Source: Lasiosphaeria ovina
Lineage: Eukaryota > Ascomycota > Sordariomycetes > Sordariales > Lasiosphaeriaceae
Direction: 5' to 3'
Length of the DNA: 64,000 bases
NCBI GenBank assembly: GCA_033439765.1
Contig: JAULSN010000008.1
Location: forward strand, 1,550,001-1,614,000
Below, piece by piece: positions 1-12,266 of this stretch. Under the pieces are notes generated by a model. It searched no databases. It saw nothing but the letters and a program-made list of their open reading frames with translations, and was not told the DNA's origin. The position numbers and the translations under genes are program-made. Position 1 is the first letter of the stretch; every line of letters starts with the position of its first letter.

Positions 1-1363
1 GGACCTTACATAGCTTGATGGAGTAGAGTTGTATCCATCATGGCCCTACTGGATTTTGAAGGCCGCGTCAGGGCTGCATCTGATGGGAAGCTAATAATAA
101 ATTATGGCGCTGCAAGTCTCTGGCCTTGACTTGTTCTGTTGACTTCGAGAGCCGCCAGGAGCTGAATCGACTAGGCCTGGAGAGCCTGCTCAAGAGCCAC
201 CATCACCAATTGACCGGTTGACTGGATGGCTGCGTATGCACAATACCTACTGTGTATGCGCTGTCCTGCCCTAAATAAATATGTAGGGCTCAGAAGCTTT
301 CTGCGTAGCCTGGCTAAAAGCGTCTGGTCGCGAAGCAGTATCGCTAAAGTGTTTGAATCATGAGAGCACGTTGCTCTTAGGAACAGAACACATTGCATAG
401 TCTCAACTGGAAAAGAAATTTATATGACGGCCACCAGCACATAGGCTTAGGTTAAACCCGGTTGGAGGAAGTTTCCATAGTTGGAGGCGTTCACAAGTTG
501 GCAGGATATGGAAATACTATATGTTTTGTCGTTTTCTATTTGGACAGCCAGAAAGAAAAGGAACAAGGTGACTGCACTCGGACAGCAGATCGCCATGAGA
601 CGTTAGGATCTCTTTTTATTTGTCCCATTCTCAGTCTCTCGGGTTCGCCTGTTCACCTCGCCGCCTGCCGAGCGGGCTAGCTAGCGCCTGGCCCCAGTCT
701 CAAATGGGCACATGAGCAGCTGCCCCAGTCTGGCGGGTCCAAGAACAAAAGGCCAGAAGCGGCCGCATTGGCATTGTGTCTGTTGATTCCCCAAGTTTCC
801 CGCCATCCTAACAGCCAATATCTGCCTGTCCTACGGAATACCGCCGCTTCTTTCTTTCCCTCTCTCGAGCTCTGCCAGGCACTACGGGATTTGGTCTCAA
901 GCCTATCTCACGGTTTCCATCAAGACATACCGTTTGGTTCCTCACGTTACGGAGGACATACCGCTCACGTAAACACCCCACGGAACGCTAAGTTTGGGGT
1001 CCCATCACTCGGGTCAAGAGATAAAGGGAGCCGACGGAATACAAATACCTCCATTACTTACCTTCCATATCTGCCTACGCAGTACAATTCCCAAGTTTCC
1101 ATCCCCACTGGCAAAGGTCACCACGAAGACAGTCATCCTGCCTGAAAAAGGCTGGGCTGGTCTTGGTTAGAACAGGCGAGTAGCGGCGATAACCACAGCT
1201 TGAAAGCGGGGACTTTCCTTAAAAGAGCGACGAAACCGCAGGCTTGGGGCCCGGGACGAGCCGTTGCGGCCAGAAATATCCATCTCGAGCTATCATCTAG
1301 TTGGAGGTTTGCTTGCCTAGGCACTTGCCCGCCAGTATAGTACCTAGCCTTCTCTTCCATCCA

Positions 1364-1382
1364 CTGCCCTGCCCTGCCCTGC
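1364..1382. repeat. short CCCTG pentanucleotide repeat
   Basis: Three to four direct copies of CCCTG. The same unit recurs at 31275-31310, and related CCTGA/CCTGG and CTTGC units occur at 1693, 32283 and 53786. Confidence 0.75.
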
Positions 1383-1692
1383 GGTTGAGCTCGCGGACCC
1401 AGCCCTACTCGAGGTGGTCTGGCTAGGGACCCGCTCTCCGCCGCCTGGCCTGCCGTGGGCTACCTGCCTAGGGTACCTTGACTCCCTTTTGCGTCACAGC
1501 ACGTCTCTTCACGCGGTGGCTGCAGCAAGCTTCCACTTTTCTTTGCATCACACGATACCGAACCTCCAGCCTCCCGGCGTCCTGCGGCAGCGAGCTGTAC
1601 CAACAAATACGAGCGCCTTGCCCGCCCTTCCACAACCTACCTGCCCGCCTGCTTGCACCGACTTTTCTCGGCCTCTGTTTTCGCTCCCCTTT

Positions 1693-1718
1693 CCTGCCCT
1701 GACCTGACCTGACCTGAC
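1693..1718. repeat. short CCTGA pentanucleotide repeat
   Basis: About four direct copies of GACCT/CCTGA preceded by one CCTGC unit, in non-coding DNA upstream of the GSK-3 gene. Confidence 0.75.
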
Positions 1719-3379
1719 TCCCAGGCCCACAACAACGGCACCCGCAGCTCACCGTGCATCGTCCCCTGATCGTTCGCGATTGACCCCCGGCCGGCGCCTT
1801 TCTGGTCTGTTTTTAGGTCGTTTGCACGGCTTGCGGCTTGTGGCTTGCACCACCCTCCCAGACAGCCTGGACCAACCGGGCCTTGACCATTTTGCTTGAC
1901 CACACAGCGTGCTGCCTGCCGCAGCCGCCGGCCAGGTGCTAAAACCCAAGCGACGGCCCTTGGCCCGCGAGTTACCCCTCATCACCACCGCAACTGGGTG
2001 GGACCTCGACTCTCTCCCCCTCGCAACCTTTCTCTTCTCTCCACTGCCTTATCCGTCTGCGCAATCCCGAAAAAAAAGCGTTCCAGCCGGCCGCAGCATA
2101 CGACAAACCCGCGCCGTAAGTTCAAAGTTTTATTCTCGAGATGCCGATTCCTTGTTGCGCTGCTTCAGTCCATCCCATCCCCGGCTCCCTTCACTGAGTG
2201 GTCCCAAAGCTCCCACTTAGCGTGCTGCCTTCCCAACCCTTGCCCCTTCGTGCTCCAACCCCTCATTCCGCCTGCTGTGGTTGGCTGCGTTGCTGGTACA
2301 GGCGCCAAGGCCCTGGCCATCTGACCTCACCAGATGTGCGAGGGGCCGCTACATCTCAATGGCAGGAAGAATTTGAGTTTGGACAAGTCCACACCTCACA
2401 GTACCTTACGCCGCCCCGGTTCGAGCTTCTGTTCTATACTCAACAGAACTGCAGTGCAGTGCTCCCTGCTTAACACCATTGCCGTCCGCCTCGTCTTTTT
2501 TCCCCCTTTCTTCCGTTTACACCAGCTCGGGCATAGTCATTGTGCTCGGCAGACGACCTCCGTCCCGGCGCTGCTGTCAATTCCGATCGAGTACGTATTG
2601 TACCTCTTACATACGTACAAAAAACATACCCCGTACAAGCTGCCCTAGTCCTACGGCCTGCCCTGTCCTGTGTCGTCGCGGAGCCCACTGGCCTGCGAGC
2701 GCCGCTGCACACACCAGGTGTCTGGTCGCCACCGCATCGCCCTGGTCGTTCCCCGCCGTCATTTCACTTTTAGCTAGCATCACCCGCCCCTCCAAAACCT
2801 CACTTCAACTGACCTCCGAATTTCAAACCGCCCTTTTTGTTGTCCACGACGTTCCTCATCACACCTTGTCACCACCTTTCCATCGCGAACACCTCATTTT
2901 CCTCCCTCTGACTCTTAAGAGCCCGTCGCATGGCCTCCGATCCTGAGAACCCTTTTCTGACTGCATCGCCCTACTAGCCCGCCCTCTTAACTCTCAGCCA
3001 GCCCCATCGGGCGCAGAACGATCCACCGGTTTTCTTGAGCTGCGCCGCCAGACCACATTCCTTCCTCCAAACCCACCATTCCAACAACTTGACATCCCGA
3101 CGTCGACCGACGAGCGAATAGGCTTCACCTACGATTTTCGAAAGTCAATTCCGCCTCTGATCGCCGCATCCTTGCTTTTCTGTTCGTAGCAAAGCATCAG
3201 GAACATCCTCTTCCCGGATCCTCATCTGTCTACTCTACAACCGATCGCCAGTTCCCCACCAGCTATTGCCCAGCACGGCCCGCAACGACTTACTTTCGAT
3301 TCTCTTTCTTTTGCGCCCGCCCATTAGCCTCATTGATTGTCTCGACCGGTAGCACGGCCTCGGTCCGCATTTCTTGAGC

Positions 3380-4862
3380 ATGGCGTCGAATCGCCCAGCG
3401 GCTTTCAATACCCTGCGGATGGGAGGTGAGCGATTGACATGTGGCCCAAGAGTTGCAGGACCGCAGAGCTAACCGACATTGTAGAGGTGATCCGCGAGAA
3501 GGTACAAGATGGCGTGACGGGAGAGACGAGGGAGATCCAGTACACACAATGCAAGATTGTGGGCAACGGGTCCTTTGGCGTCGTCTTCCAGACAAAGCTG
3601 TCGCCATCAAACGAAGATGCGGCCATAAAGCGCGTCTTGCAGGATAAGAGGTTCAAGGTGAGCGCGCCTGGTACTACTGACTCGCCAAGTGATAAAGGCT
3701 AAGACGATATAGAACCGCGAACTCCAAATCATGCGGATCGTGCGACACCCCAATATCGTACAGCTCAAGGCGTTCTATTACTCCAATGGCGAGCGCGTAA
3801 GCAAATCCCCCACCCCGTGCATCTGCTTGGATATTTGCTGATTACCATGACAGAAAGACGAGGTTTACCTCAACTTGGTGCAAGAGTTTGTGCCCGAAAC
3901 CGTCTACAGAGCCTCGAGGTTCTTCAACAAGATGAAGACAACCATGCCGATCCTCGAGGTCAAGCTCTACATCTACCAGCTTTTCAGAGCGCTGGCATAC
4001 ATCCACTCACAAGGAATCTGCCACCGTGATATCAAGCCGCAAAATCTGCTTCTTGACCCAAGCACCGGTGTCCTGAAGTTATGCGACTTTGGCAGCGCAA
4101 AAATCCTTGTCGAGAACGAGCCAAATGTATCGTACATTTGCTCGCGGTACTACAGGGCACCCGAGCTGATCTTTGGCGCAACCAACTACACAACAAAGAT
4201 CGGTGAGTACCCGCTCCGTCGAGAATACCGGGAGTGCCTTGACGTGTGTTAACCGTCTATGAATAGATGTTTGGTCGACTGGGTGTGTCATGGCTGAACT
4301 GATGCTCGGACAACCACTCTTCCCTGGCGAATCGGGCATAGACCAGCTGGTTGAGATTATCAAGGTTCTGGGAACCCCGACCCGAGAGCAGATTCGAACT
4401 ATGAACCCGAACTACATGGAGCACAAGTTCCCTCAGATCAAGCCTCACCCTTTTAACAAAGTTTTCCGGAAGGCAGATTCGAACGCCATCGATCTCATTG
4501 CCAAGCTCCTTGAGTACACGCCCACTGAACGTCTTAGTGCTATTGAGGCCATGGTTGAGCCGTTCTTTGACGAACTCCGCGACCCTGACACCAAGTTCCC
4601 CGACTCGAGGCATCAGACTGGGGAACTCAAGGATCTCCCACCCTTGTTTGATTTCTCACTTCATGGTAATTACCTACCTCCCCTCCCCCCCCCAGATGAG
4701 CAGCTACTGACCTAAATCTCCTCTCCAGAGCTGTCAATCAACCCCGCAGATAACTACAAACTTGTGCCGCCACATATGAGGCCGGTGCTGGCAGAGCGTG
4801 GACTTGACATTGATAACTTGACGCCCATGGATAAAAGCGAGATGTGGGCGAAACTCGACTGA
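3380..4862 (+). CDS. Glycogen synthase kinase 3 (GSK-3/shaggy family Ser/Thr kinase)
   Basis: Cytosolic/nuclear proline-directed Ser/Thr kinase of the GSK-3 family, which phosphorylates many regulatory proteins; substrates in this fungus are not shown by the sequence. Six exons: 3380-3425, 3485-3657, 3713-3796, 3854-4202, 4267-4665 and 4729-4862, giving 394 residues, a normal family length. All introns are 55-64 bases with GT/AG ends. Visible kinase motifs are the glycine loop GNGSFGVV, the catalytic lysine in AIKRV, the catalytic loop [14 protein letters not shown], and the family-specific activation-loop tyrosine in [11 protein letters not shown]. The C-terminal lobe has the GSK-3 pattern [17 protein letters not shown]. 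The start is the first ATG giving [15 protein letters not shown], which joins smoothly to the conserved EVIREKV. The following 1.7 kb is gene-free, and the next gene lies in the same direction. Confidence 0.95.
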
Positions 4863-6551
4863 AAACTGTGTGGTGCTTCCGAGTTTGCCTCCGACGGTTT
4901 ACGACTACGATGTCAGATTTGTGGACGATTTGAGCTGGACCTCGACAGTAGAGCATTACTTACATTCTCGGGAGGTGGCGGGTATTGTTCACACGTACTG
5001 TCGACGGCTTGAGGGCATTCAAAATACCCGCTGGAACAGGGCGCATAACTCAACGAGACGACAAGATTTCGACCCGCAAAGTGCCCCGTGTCACAGACGA
5101 TGCCGTCAGGTCATCCCGAGCGAACGGGTGCGGGAATTGGGGAAAGGCCCGTCCGGCGAACAGACTTCTTCGCTGCGACGACCTTGCTGGCTGAATGGTG
5201 GAGGGGCCGCGCTGCAAAAACATTATGGACCACGATTTTAGATTTCTTTTCTGCATGACGGAGATGGCTTTTGCTTATTTCACGCCTCAAATATGTTCGA
5301 CAAGGCTCTTTACCCCTCTGGCAGGCATCCACAAAGGTGGCTTGACCTTTGCTTCTGTGCGGCCTTCCGGACTTACACCCCGTTCCCTCCACCCGGTCGT
5401 CATCTTGGTCTTGTTGGGCGGCAATGATTGATGGATTATGGCATATAACTTGGTTTTGTGGGTTGAGGTTGGTGATAGCCACCTCACTGTTGTTAAAGTG
5501 TTGTTGGGAAAGTTGGGAGTACTGGGATGGAAGCCGCGGATGGATGGTGTCAAGGGAGAAAGAAAGTGCTGGATGGATATATGGGACGTGTCCGGCTCCC
5601 TCATGACGGTGGAAAAGGGCACCTGGCCTGCTTGGTATTCATGGCATGATTTAAAAGATTCCTATTCATTCTCACCTCGTACGAGAGTACAGTTGTGCAT
5701 TTCGGGGCCTTCACTTGGCGGCATCAAAAGGATATGGTGGGGGCAGGCTGCTGCTATTCACGAACCGCATTCTGCTTGAACGTCCATCTCGGTTGTTCTT
5801 GTTTCGCCTTCGCAACTATGCCGTTCCTCCATTTTCATCGCTGGCATGTTTTTTGGTATCCCACGTCTTATTTCTATGATTGTTGAAACTATTTGTATTG
5901 ATCCGGATACCTGTACTCTACTCCAACAGCTTGTGAGACCAGGTCGACTAAGCAAATGCCTAGCTACCTATATGTACCGTACCCTACACGGTTTTCTTAT
6001 GAGAGTGTCGCATTGGATATTTTGCTACAGAATGAAATACTATGCCTTTGGTCTTATATTCAACAGTACACTTGGGCTTGTGGTTAAGATTGTTTTACCA
6101 GTCCGTGGTTTTCAAGCTGCCTTCATGTACGTCCCTTGTATAGAGGAGATTCCGAAAAACGAAACAGTTTTTGGGATTTCGCGCTTAATATTAATAAATA
6201 AGGTAGATACTGGATATCGCCCGTGCCTTTTCACATTTAAACATAACTCCAGCGGAGGCAGGAACCGGGAGCAGCATCAGCCCGATTGTGTGAAACTTGG
6301 AGTTCAGGGAGGCGTTAATGGAGTGAGTTGGTACCTAAAATACCAGGCTGAAATAATTATTTAGCCTTTGGGGCTTCAGCAGGTTGACCGACCGACCGAC
6401 CCACATTTACCTTCCCGGCCCATTCGCGCGGCTTTAGTATTGAAGTTTTGGCAATCGCGAATTCAACTTCCCGTCACGTTCACGCGCTGATTCAAATCTG
6501 GTCGATCTCGGAAGTCTGCCACCTTCCAACGCACCACAACTGCGACCCAAC
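4863..6551. other. intergenic region, GSK-3 to CBP80
   Basis: No supported gene. It contains the 3' UTR of the kinase and the promoter of the cap-binding gene, with a short GACC repeat near 6387-6402. A 172-codon open stretch at 5846-6364 has no recognisable protein pattern and is AT-rich compared with the coding exons nearby, so it was not called. Confidence 0.5.
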
Positions 6552-9343
6552 ATGGCCGATTACGACCGGAGACAGGGCGGCGGCGGCGGCGGTGGCTATA
6601 ACAATTCGAAAAAGCGGCGATACAGAGGTGAGAGAACGTGACCTGCCTTGAAGATGCCTTGCTGCGCTGCGCTGCGAAGTGTTGTGCTGCATCACAGGGC
6701 CTCGCCCACAATCATTTCCCCCTTTCCCATTTCCCCGTTCCATATTCCCACCGTCCTTGGTCCGGACGTTGCCATTCATTGCGCGTGCCGCATCCGCTGA
6801 AACCGACCTGGACAGATGACGACGACTACGACCGCCGCGGGCCGCGACGGCGTTTCGATGCACCTCCCCACGTGCGCATTCGCAAGCAACTGCTGTCCAT
6901 CGCCGAGAACCCCATGCGCCCATGGCACGAGGAAGTTCAGTCGATCGCGACGCTGTTCACCGACAACTGGAGCGACGAGCTCCTCCGTGTTAACTTCGTT
7001 GAGCTCATACTCCAGCTTGCCATCGAGCAGCCGCTGAAGACGCCGTTTCTCGCGGCCGTGGTGCTCGTGGCCAACACGAACAAGCCCGAGATTGTCGACT
7101 CGCTGCTGACGACTCTCGTGGCCGACCTTGAGAACAAGATCAAGCAGGGTGATTGGCGTGATGTGAAGCTGTACCTGAAGCTCTTGGCCTGTCTCCAGAA
7201 CTGTCTCGAGGGCGAGGGCGTCTTTCCTGTCCTGGACGAGCTCTTCTCTCGTGCGGTAGACTTGCAAACGGCCAGCTCGGAAGACGTAGGCTCTTTCTCT
7301 GCCCACCCTATACCTGGTTCCTGGAAGAATAGCCTCGGGTCTGTGGGATATTGCTGACAGCGTGACAATTAGACTATTGGAACGGAGCTTGTTAAGATCA
7401 TTTTGCTCACGCTCCCATACGTCATGGTAGCTGCGCCAGACCAGTGGCAGCAAAAGGCGGCCGATCTTATGGAGAAGACCGAGATCATCGCCTCGGAGCC
7501 GCATGCTCTGCAGGCCTTGATTGAGCCATATCATCCCGAAAGCGGCGAGGATGCCTCTTCGTCGATGAGCATGATTGGGCTGCTGCAGAGCCAGCTCCAG
7601 ACTGAGGCGAACAGCGGATGGGCGCTCCCTTGCCTGCCGAGGCCTTGGGACTTTCCGTCGTCCGAGGCGGAACAGCAGTCCAGGCTCGCGACCGCCCCGA
7701 AACACGCCCTCCCCACCATCGCATTTCCCAAAACGGTCCTTGCCGGGCCTCGGCCCCTTTTCCCAGAGATTTACTTCTCTGTCTATCCGAACCAGGAAGT
7801 CGAGTCGGTGCCCTCCACGGCGACAGCTGCTACTTCTTTGATTCGCGATGCCCTTCTAGACACAATCAATATTCTTCATTATAACCGCAATGTCGCAGCC
7901 CGCCTTCTTATCGAGGTGGATTGCTACTTTGCCCCTCGGACCTTTGCCGCCAGAGCGACGCCTTTCGATCGGCTGCGAGATATCGAGGCGCCAAAGTCGA
8001 CGTGGAAGCCCGAGGATGTCGCAGTTGATGCCGTCTTCTCGCAGCTATTTCAGCTGCCAAACCCGGAACACAAGCTGGTCTATTACCACTCGGTGCTCAC
8101 CGAAGCTTGCAAACTGGCGCCGGCGGCGATAGCGCCTAGTTTGGGTCGTGCTATTCGCTACCTGTACCGGAATGTACCCCGTCTGGATATGGAGCTTTCG
8201 AGCCGGTTCGTGGACTGGTTTTCGCACCACTTGAGCAACTTTGGCTTTACGTGGAAGTGGACCGAATGGGTCGACGACGTGTACCTCCCAGATCTCCATC
8301 CGTGGAAGGCCTTCATAACCGGGGCTATTGACAAAGAGATCCGGCTCAGCTTTGCACAACGGATTAAAAACACTTTGCCCGAGGCCTACAAGCCGTTGAT
8401 CACACCCGATAAAGAGAAGGAAGTCCCGGATTTTAAGTTTGCCGACGACCGTGAGTCCCACTAAACCCATCTTCGTTTAAAGGTTTGCTTTGATTGAGTG
8501 CTAATCATCGTGATAGGTACCCCTTTTGCGGCTGAGGGTCGCGAGATCGCAGCGCTTCTGAAGCGCAAGGCCCCGGATGAGGAGATCCAGCCCGTGATCG
8601 AGCGCATCCATGTGCTTGCTATTGACAACAATCTTGACCCGCTTGTGGCTAGTACCGATGTGTTTATGACTGCGGTCTTGCATGTAGGATCAAAGTCGCT
8701 GTCGCACGTTCTGGCGGCCATTGAGCGGACCAAAGATCGTCTTACGGATGCCGGGGCCGCGTCAGACGCTGCCCATGCCCAGATCATCGCCGCAGTCATG
8801 GCGTACTGGAGTTCCCACCCGGGGGTTGCTATTTCCATAGTGGAGAAGCTCCTTAACTACAGCATCTTGGTGCCCTCGGTCGTTATCAACTGGGCATTGG
8901 TCAGCCACGCCGGCGCTACGCGGGGCGAGGCCCTCGCCAAGGCACACATATACGAGCTAGTGTTCAACACCGTCATGAAGGTCACGGGCCGCGTGCGCCA
9001 GGTGGTGCAGAAGACTAGCCAGCCCGACGTCATGGTCGACGACGAGACCCGCGACCGCGATGTCAAAGCCATGCGCAGCCTGTTCCGCGCCATGGAAGAC
9101 GCCCTGTCGGCCTGGGCCTCGGGCAGCAAGGATGAGATGATCGAGGCGGCCGACGGCGACGGCAACTCGGACACCGAGAAGCTCGTTCGCCGCTGGGGCG
9201 GCCGCTGGCTGCGCGTCTTCCGCCGCCGGGCCGCCATTGAGGAGTCGTTCCTGCTCGAGGCGGCAAAGGAAAAGAAGCCCGATAGCGGCGACTCTGCCCC
9301 CGCTGTGGCTCCCGCTGTGGCAGCCGAGGTCGACATGGCTTAG
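6552..9343 (+). CDS. Nuclear cap-binding protein large subunit (CBP80)
   Basis: Large subunit of the nuclear cap-binding complex, which with CBP20 binds the m7G cap of Pol II transcripts and links capping to splicing, export and decay. Exons 6552-6627, 6816-7285, 7373-8450 and 8517-9343 give 816 residues. Introns of 188, 87 and 66 bases have GT/AG ends; the last has a clear CTAAT branch site. The N terminus is a basic, glycine-rich segment (DRRQGGGGGGG...KKRRYR) resembling the nuclear-targeting tail of CBP80. An MIF4G-type alpha-helical domain follows (about residues 35-230, including IRKQLLSIAENPMRPWHEEV), then the second and third helical domains (for example KHALPTIAFPKTVLAGPRP and GFTWKWTEW). 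Start chosen at the ATG giving MADYDRRQ. It is convergent with the SF3B4 gene, with 511 bases between the two stop codons. Confidence 0.93.
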
Positions 9344-9854
9344 ATATCGGGATCTTCATTTACCGATAGCCCGGGGGGGGAATGGGGGCGGTCTGACAAG
9401 GAAGAACCCCGGCCCCCTTTTTTCCGCCCCTAAGCCGGCAGAGCACTCGGAACCAAAAAAAAGGGAAAATAAAAGAAACCGACTTGTCACCTGATAGAGA
9501 GATGGACGACGGATTCGGGAGCGGAGGAGTTCATAATGACTTGACTTGTGGGTGAAGGTCAGATCAGCTGACGGGGGCATCATTGCTCTGTCTATGTTTT
9601 TGTGTTTGTTTATTAAAAATTGTATTATAACTACACCGCTAGCTAGCCAGTAGTGTCGTGGAGAGCGGCAGCGGCATCAGCAGCAGCACCACTATTGCTT
9701 AGCAGCAAGCAAGCAGGCGCCGCGAAGAACAAGTTGTTATGCATAACTACCTAGTGGTGAGGATAATCTCACTTGGCGAAACCGCGCCAGAGCTAATGCA
9801 GTCCCAATTCCACGGAAATTGTGTAGAGGCAGGGTATTTTCCACCGTACCACTC
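9344..9854. other. convergent 3' region, CBP80 / SF3B4
   Basis: The 511 bases between two converging stop codons. It contains G-runs (9372-9388) and an AT-rich stretch near 9600-9640 that could hold poly(A) signals. No gene seen. Confidence 0.6.
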
Positions 9855-11159
9855 TTAGCGTCGAGGGTATCCGTTAGGAGGGGCCGCGGGCGGTGGCGCG
9901 AATCCCAGAGGAGGTGCGCCTCCGGGGGGCGGCATAAAGCCGGGGGGCAGCGGTGCACCGGTAGGAGGAGCACCGGGGAAACCGCTCGAGGGAGATATTC
10001 CGGGGAAAATGGGCGGCGGGGTGGGAAGACCACCAGGAGGGCCACCAGGAGGGCCACCAGGATACCCCGAGCCGGACGGGTGGAAATTGCCCACCGGGCC
10101 ACCGAATCCGGCGTGGCTCGGAGGCGGACGAGGGGGAAGACCAGAAGGCGCAGGAGGGAGGCTAGCCATACGGCCACCTACACCGACAGCACCGGCTGGT
10201 GGCATGTTGCCATATGGAGCAGGGGGGCCACCGCGGCCCATTAGAGGCGTACCTGGGGGAGGTATGCCGTAGTTGGCAGCCATAGGGGTCATGGCGACGG
10301 GAGAAGGTATTACTGGAGCACCCGAGTGAGAGGGAAGCACTGAGATGTCGATTGCGGGCGCAACGGGGGTGGCGGAGGGAGTGGCGGCGGCGTTGGTCAT
10401 GTGGAAAGCAGGGGGAAGTGTTTGCTGCTCGGGAACGATATTGTGCTTTTTACCCTCGGCGGCCAGCTTCCGTTCGGCCTCGTCGCCGTGACGCTCACCC
10501 TTTCCATCCTTCTTATAAGCGTACTCGACAATGATGGCCTTGCTCAGGAGGTACTGGTTATTCATGGTAGCCTTAGCAGCGTCGCTCGCCTCGAAGGAGT
10601 CGAAGCTCACGAAGCCATAGCCCTTGGAGATGTTATTGTCATCGCGGATAATGTTGGGCTGGCGCAGGATCTGGCCAAACTGGCTGAAGGTATCGTATAG
10701 GATCTTCTCGTCAACCTGTGAGTCGAGGTTGTTGATGAAGAGCTCGGCACCAATGTCGACCGTCTTCTGCTTGTCCGCACTCGCTTTATTGACGCGGATA
10801 GGCTTGCCCCATATGCGGATGCCGTTGAGGATCTTGGCGGCGTACTCGGCCGAGGCAGGCGTGTCGAACTCGACGAAGCCATAGCCCTGGTGCGTTTGGG
10901 AGACGCGGTCCTGGGGCATGTGCACCTGGCGCACGGGGCCGACCTGCGTCATAAGCTCCGAGAGCAGCTCCTGCGTGAAGCGCTCATCGATGTTGCCGAC
11001 ATAGACAGTGGCGTCTTTATTCTGTTCCCTGTTGAGATTGGTTGCGCAACCAGGCGCTTCACGTCAGTCTTACTTGCTCTTGCTCTAGGAGCGACTAGAC
11101 AGAAGTGGACGGGAGGCTGAGAGGGACCCGGGGCATAGGTACCAGTGTTTCGACGCCAT
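9855..11159 (-). CDS. Splicing factor 3B subunit 4 (SF3B4/SAP49/Hsh49)
   Basis: RNA-binding component of the SF3b part of the U2 snRNP, which contacts pre-mRNA near the branch point and helps stabilise U2 binding. Two exons on the reverse strand: a 17-base first exon (11159-11143, MASKHW) and 11028-9855, giving 396 residues. The junction restores the family-typical [18 protein letters not shown], which strongly supports this structure. The donor is GTACCT, weaker than the usual GTRNGT. Two RRMs occupy roughly residues 13-90 and 100-180, with RNP1-like motifs GYGFVEF and KGYGFVSF. After a short basic linker, the C-terminal half is proline/glycine-rich, as in SF3B4 orthologues. Without the tiny first exon the frame would start inside RRM1. 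It is divergent from the Tom7 gene, sharing a 656-base upstream region. Confidence 0.92.
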
Positions 11160-11815
11160 TCTGAGCTCAAGTCCAAGCAGAACCCGCAAGTGCTCCCCGG
11201 CTTGCGCAAGCCGTCAACCGGACAACCAATTTCACCGAGTGCAAGATGCGCACCGCCTCCCTGTTCTCAAACGTGGTTCTGAGTCGATTACTGTGAGTGA
11301 GGTTGCGGATAATCCACAAGATGCTGATTTGGGTGACGCGGCGGGAGTTTAAATATGGAGGTTATTGGGTCGTTGCCTCAAGATCTTTACCTGCAGATTT
11401 GAGTGCCAAATAAGTTCGTCGCGTCCCACGCGCGGCAGGCAGTTTAAGCTTCTCGGCTATGGGTCCCCGCTAGAGCTGCCACTCAGATCGCACTGTAATA
11501 ATTCACTTAGTACACACTGTGAGAAAGTGACACTTCCGTTACCTTGCCGGCGGTCGGAGCGGAGTATCCTGCCCCCGGAACAGCATGAACAGTGGGCCGA
11601 CAGGGGGGTCCTTAGCAGCTACACAGTACCCCTAGTCAGTTACACACTAAGGTGGCCAAGGCTGAACGGACCAGGCCTGTCAACCGCCCAAAAAAAAAAC
11701 AGTTCTTGCATCCAGCGCCGCCATCGTCGAGTGGACATTACCTGTCAACGAAAAACCGAGATCCCAAACAAGATACGCACGGGACTAGATCGCACTACCG
11801 AAACCCGGCGTCACA
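11160..11815. promoter_or_regulatory. shared divergent promoter region, SF3B4 / Tom7
   Basis: 656 bases between the divergent start codons of the SF3B4 and Tom7 genes. No coding sequence recognised, and no TATA box or named operator could be supported. Confidence 0.5.
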
Positions 11816-12266
11816 ATGTTTACCCTGTCGGAGGAGTCAAAGGTACTAGAAGCCAACGCTCGCCGCGGACTGGAGAGAAGGACCTGCAACTAAAGTCGTA
11901 CCAAACAACAGGAGCGCATCGGCCGCATCATCGAGGTGTCGCGCGTGGCAATTCACTAGTATGTCCCCCTGCTACCACAGGCAGCACCTGTTTCGTCTAC
12001 AAGCAGAATATTGCGGGAGCTGACTTTGCTGGTAGTGGCTATCTTCCTCTGATTCTCTATCTCGGTACGGCGAAGCATCGAAGCCCCCTTTCGAGCCGCA
12101 AACCTCGCGGTACTGACTCTCTGGCAGGATACACACGGAGCGAGCCTCGGCCTTATCTCATTCAGTATGTCTTGTCGTTGCCCCCCTCCCTCCCCCGAAA
12201 CACCCGCTGTATGATGCGATGCGATATTCTAACCATTGTTGCAGCCTTCTTTCGCCGCTCTCATAG
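11816..12266 (+). CDS. tom7: Tom7, small subunit of the mitochondrial outer-membrane TOM complex
   Basis: Tiny tail-anchored subunit of the TOM translocase that modulates assembly and dynamics of the Tom40 pore in the outer mitochondrial membrane. The 53-residue protein is split over five exons: 11816-11842, 11912-11958, 12036-12064, 12128-12164 and 12245-12266 (162 coding bases including the stop). All four introns have GT/AG ends, and CTGAC or CTAAC branch-like sequences are visible in introns 2 and 4. The assembled protein begins MFTLSEESKERIGRI, has a hydrophobic segment GYLPLILYLGY, and ends HLLSPLS. This matches the Tom7 pattern of a short cytosolic N terminus, one membrane helix, a YTRSEP motif and an LxxLLSPLS-type tail. 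The start lies in a good context (CACAATG). No exon exceeds 47 bases, so long-ORF searches miss it. Neighbours do not help assign function, although the next gene is also mitochondrial. Confidence 0.93.

Larger units (their letters stand above)
1..3379. other. gene-free upstream region of the GSK-3 gene
   Basis: No convincing coding sequence was found on either strand. Open frames here are short, have no recognisable protein pattern and lack consistent splice partners. The region contains short pentanucleotide repeats (1364-1382 and 1693-1718), pyrimidine-rich stretches from about 2000 to 3300, and no tRNA-like T-arm. The part nearest 3379 is C/T-rich, as is common in fungal 5' leaders, so a long 5' UTR for the kinase is likely but its start cannot be placed. 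Confidence 0.5.

Noticed and set aside
5846..6364. 172-codon open frame downstream of GSK-3
   Set aside because: Cys/Arg-rich composition without conserved features, AT-rich unlike coding exons here, and no splice partners.
6776..7705. 309-codon reverse-strand open frame over the CBP80 gene
   Set aside because: Crosses a supported intron of CBP80 and has no recognisable pattern.
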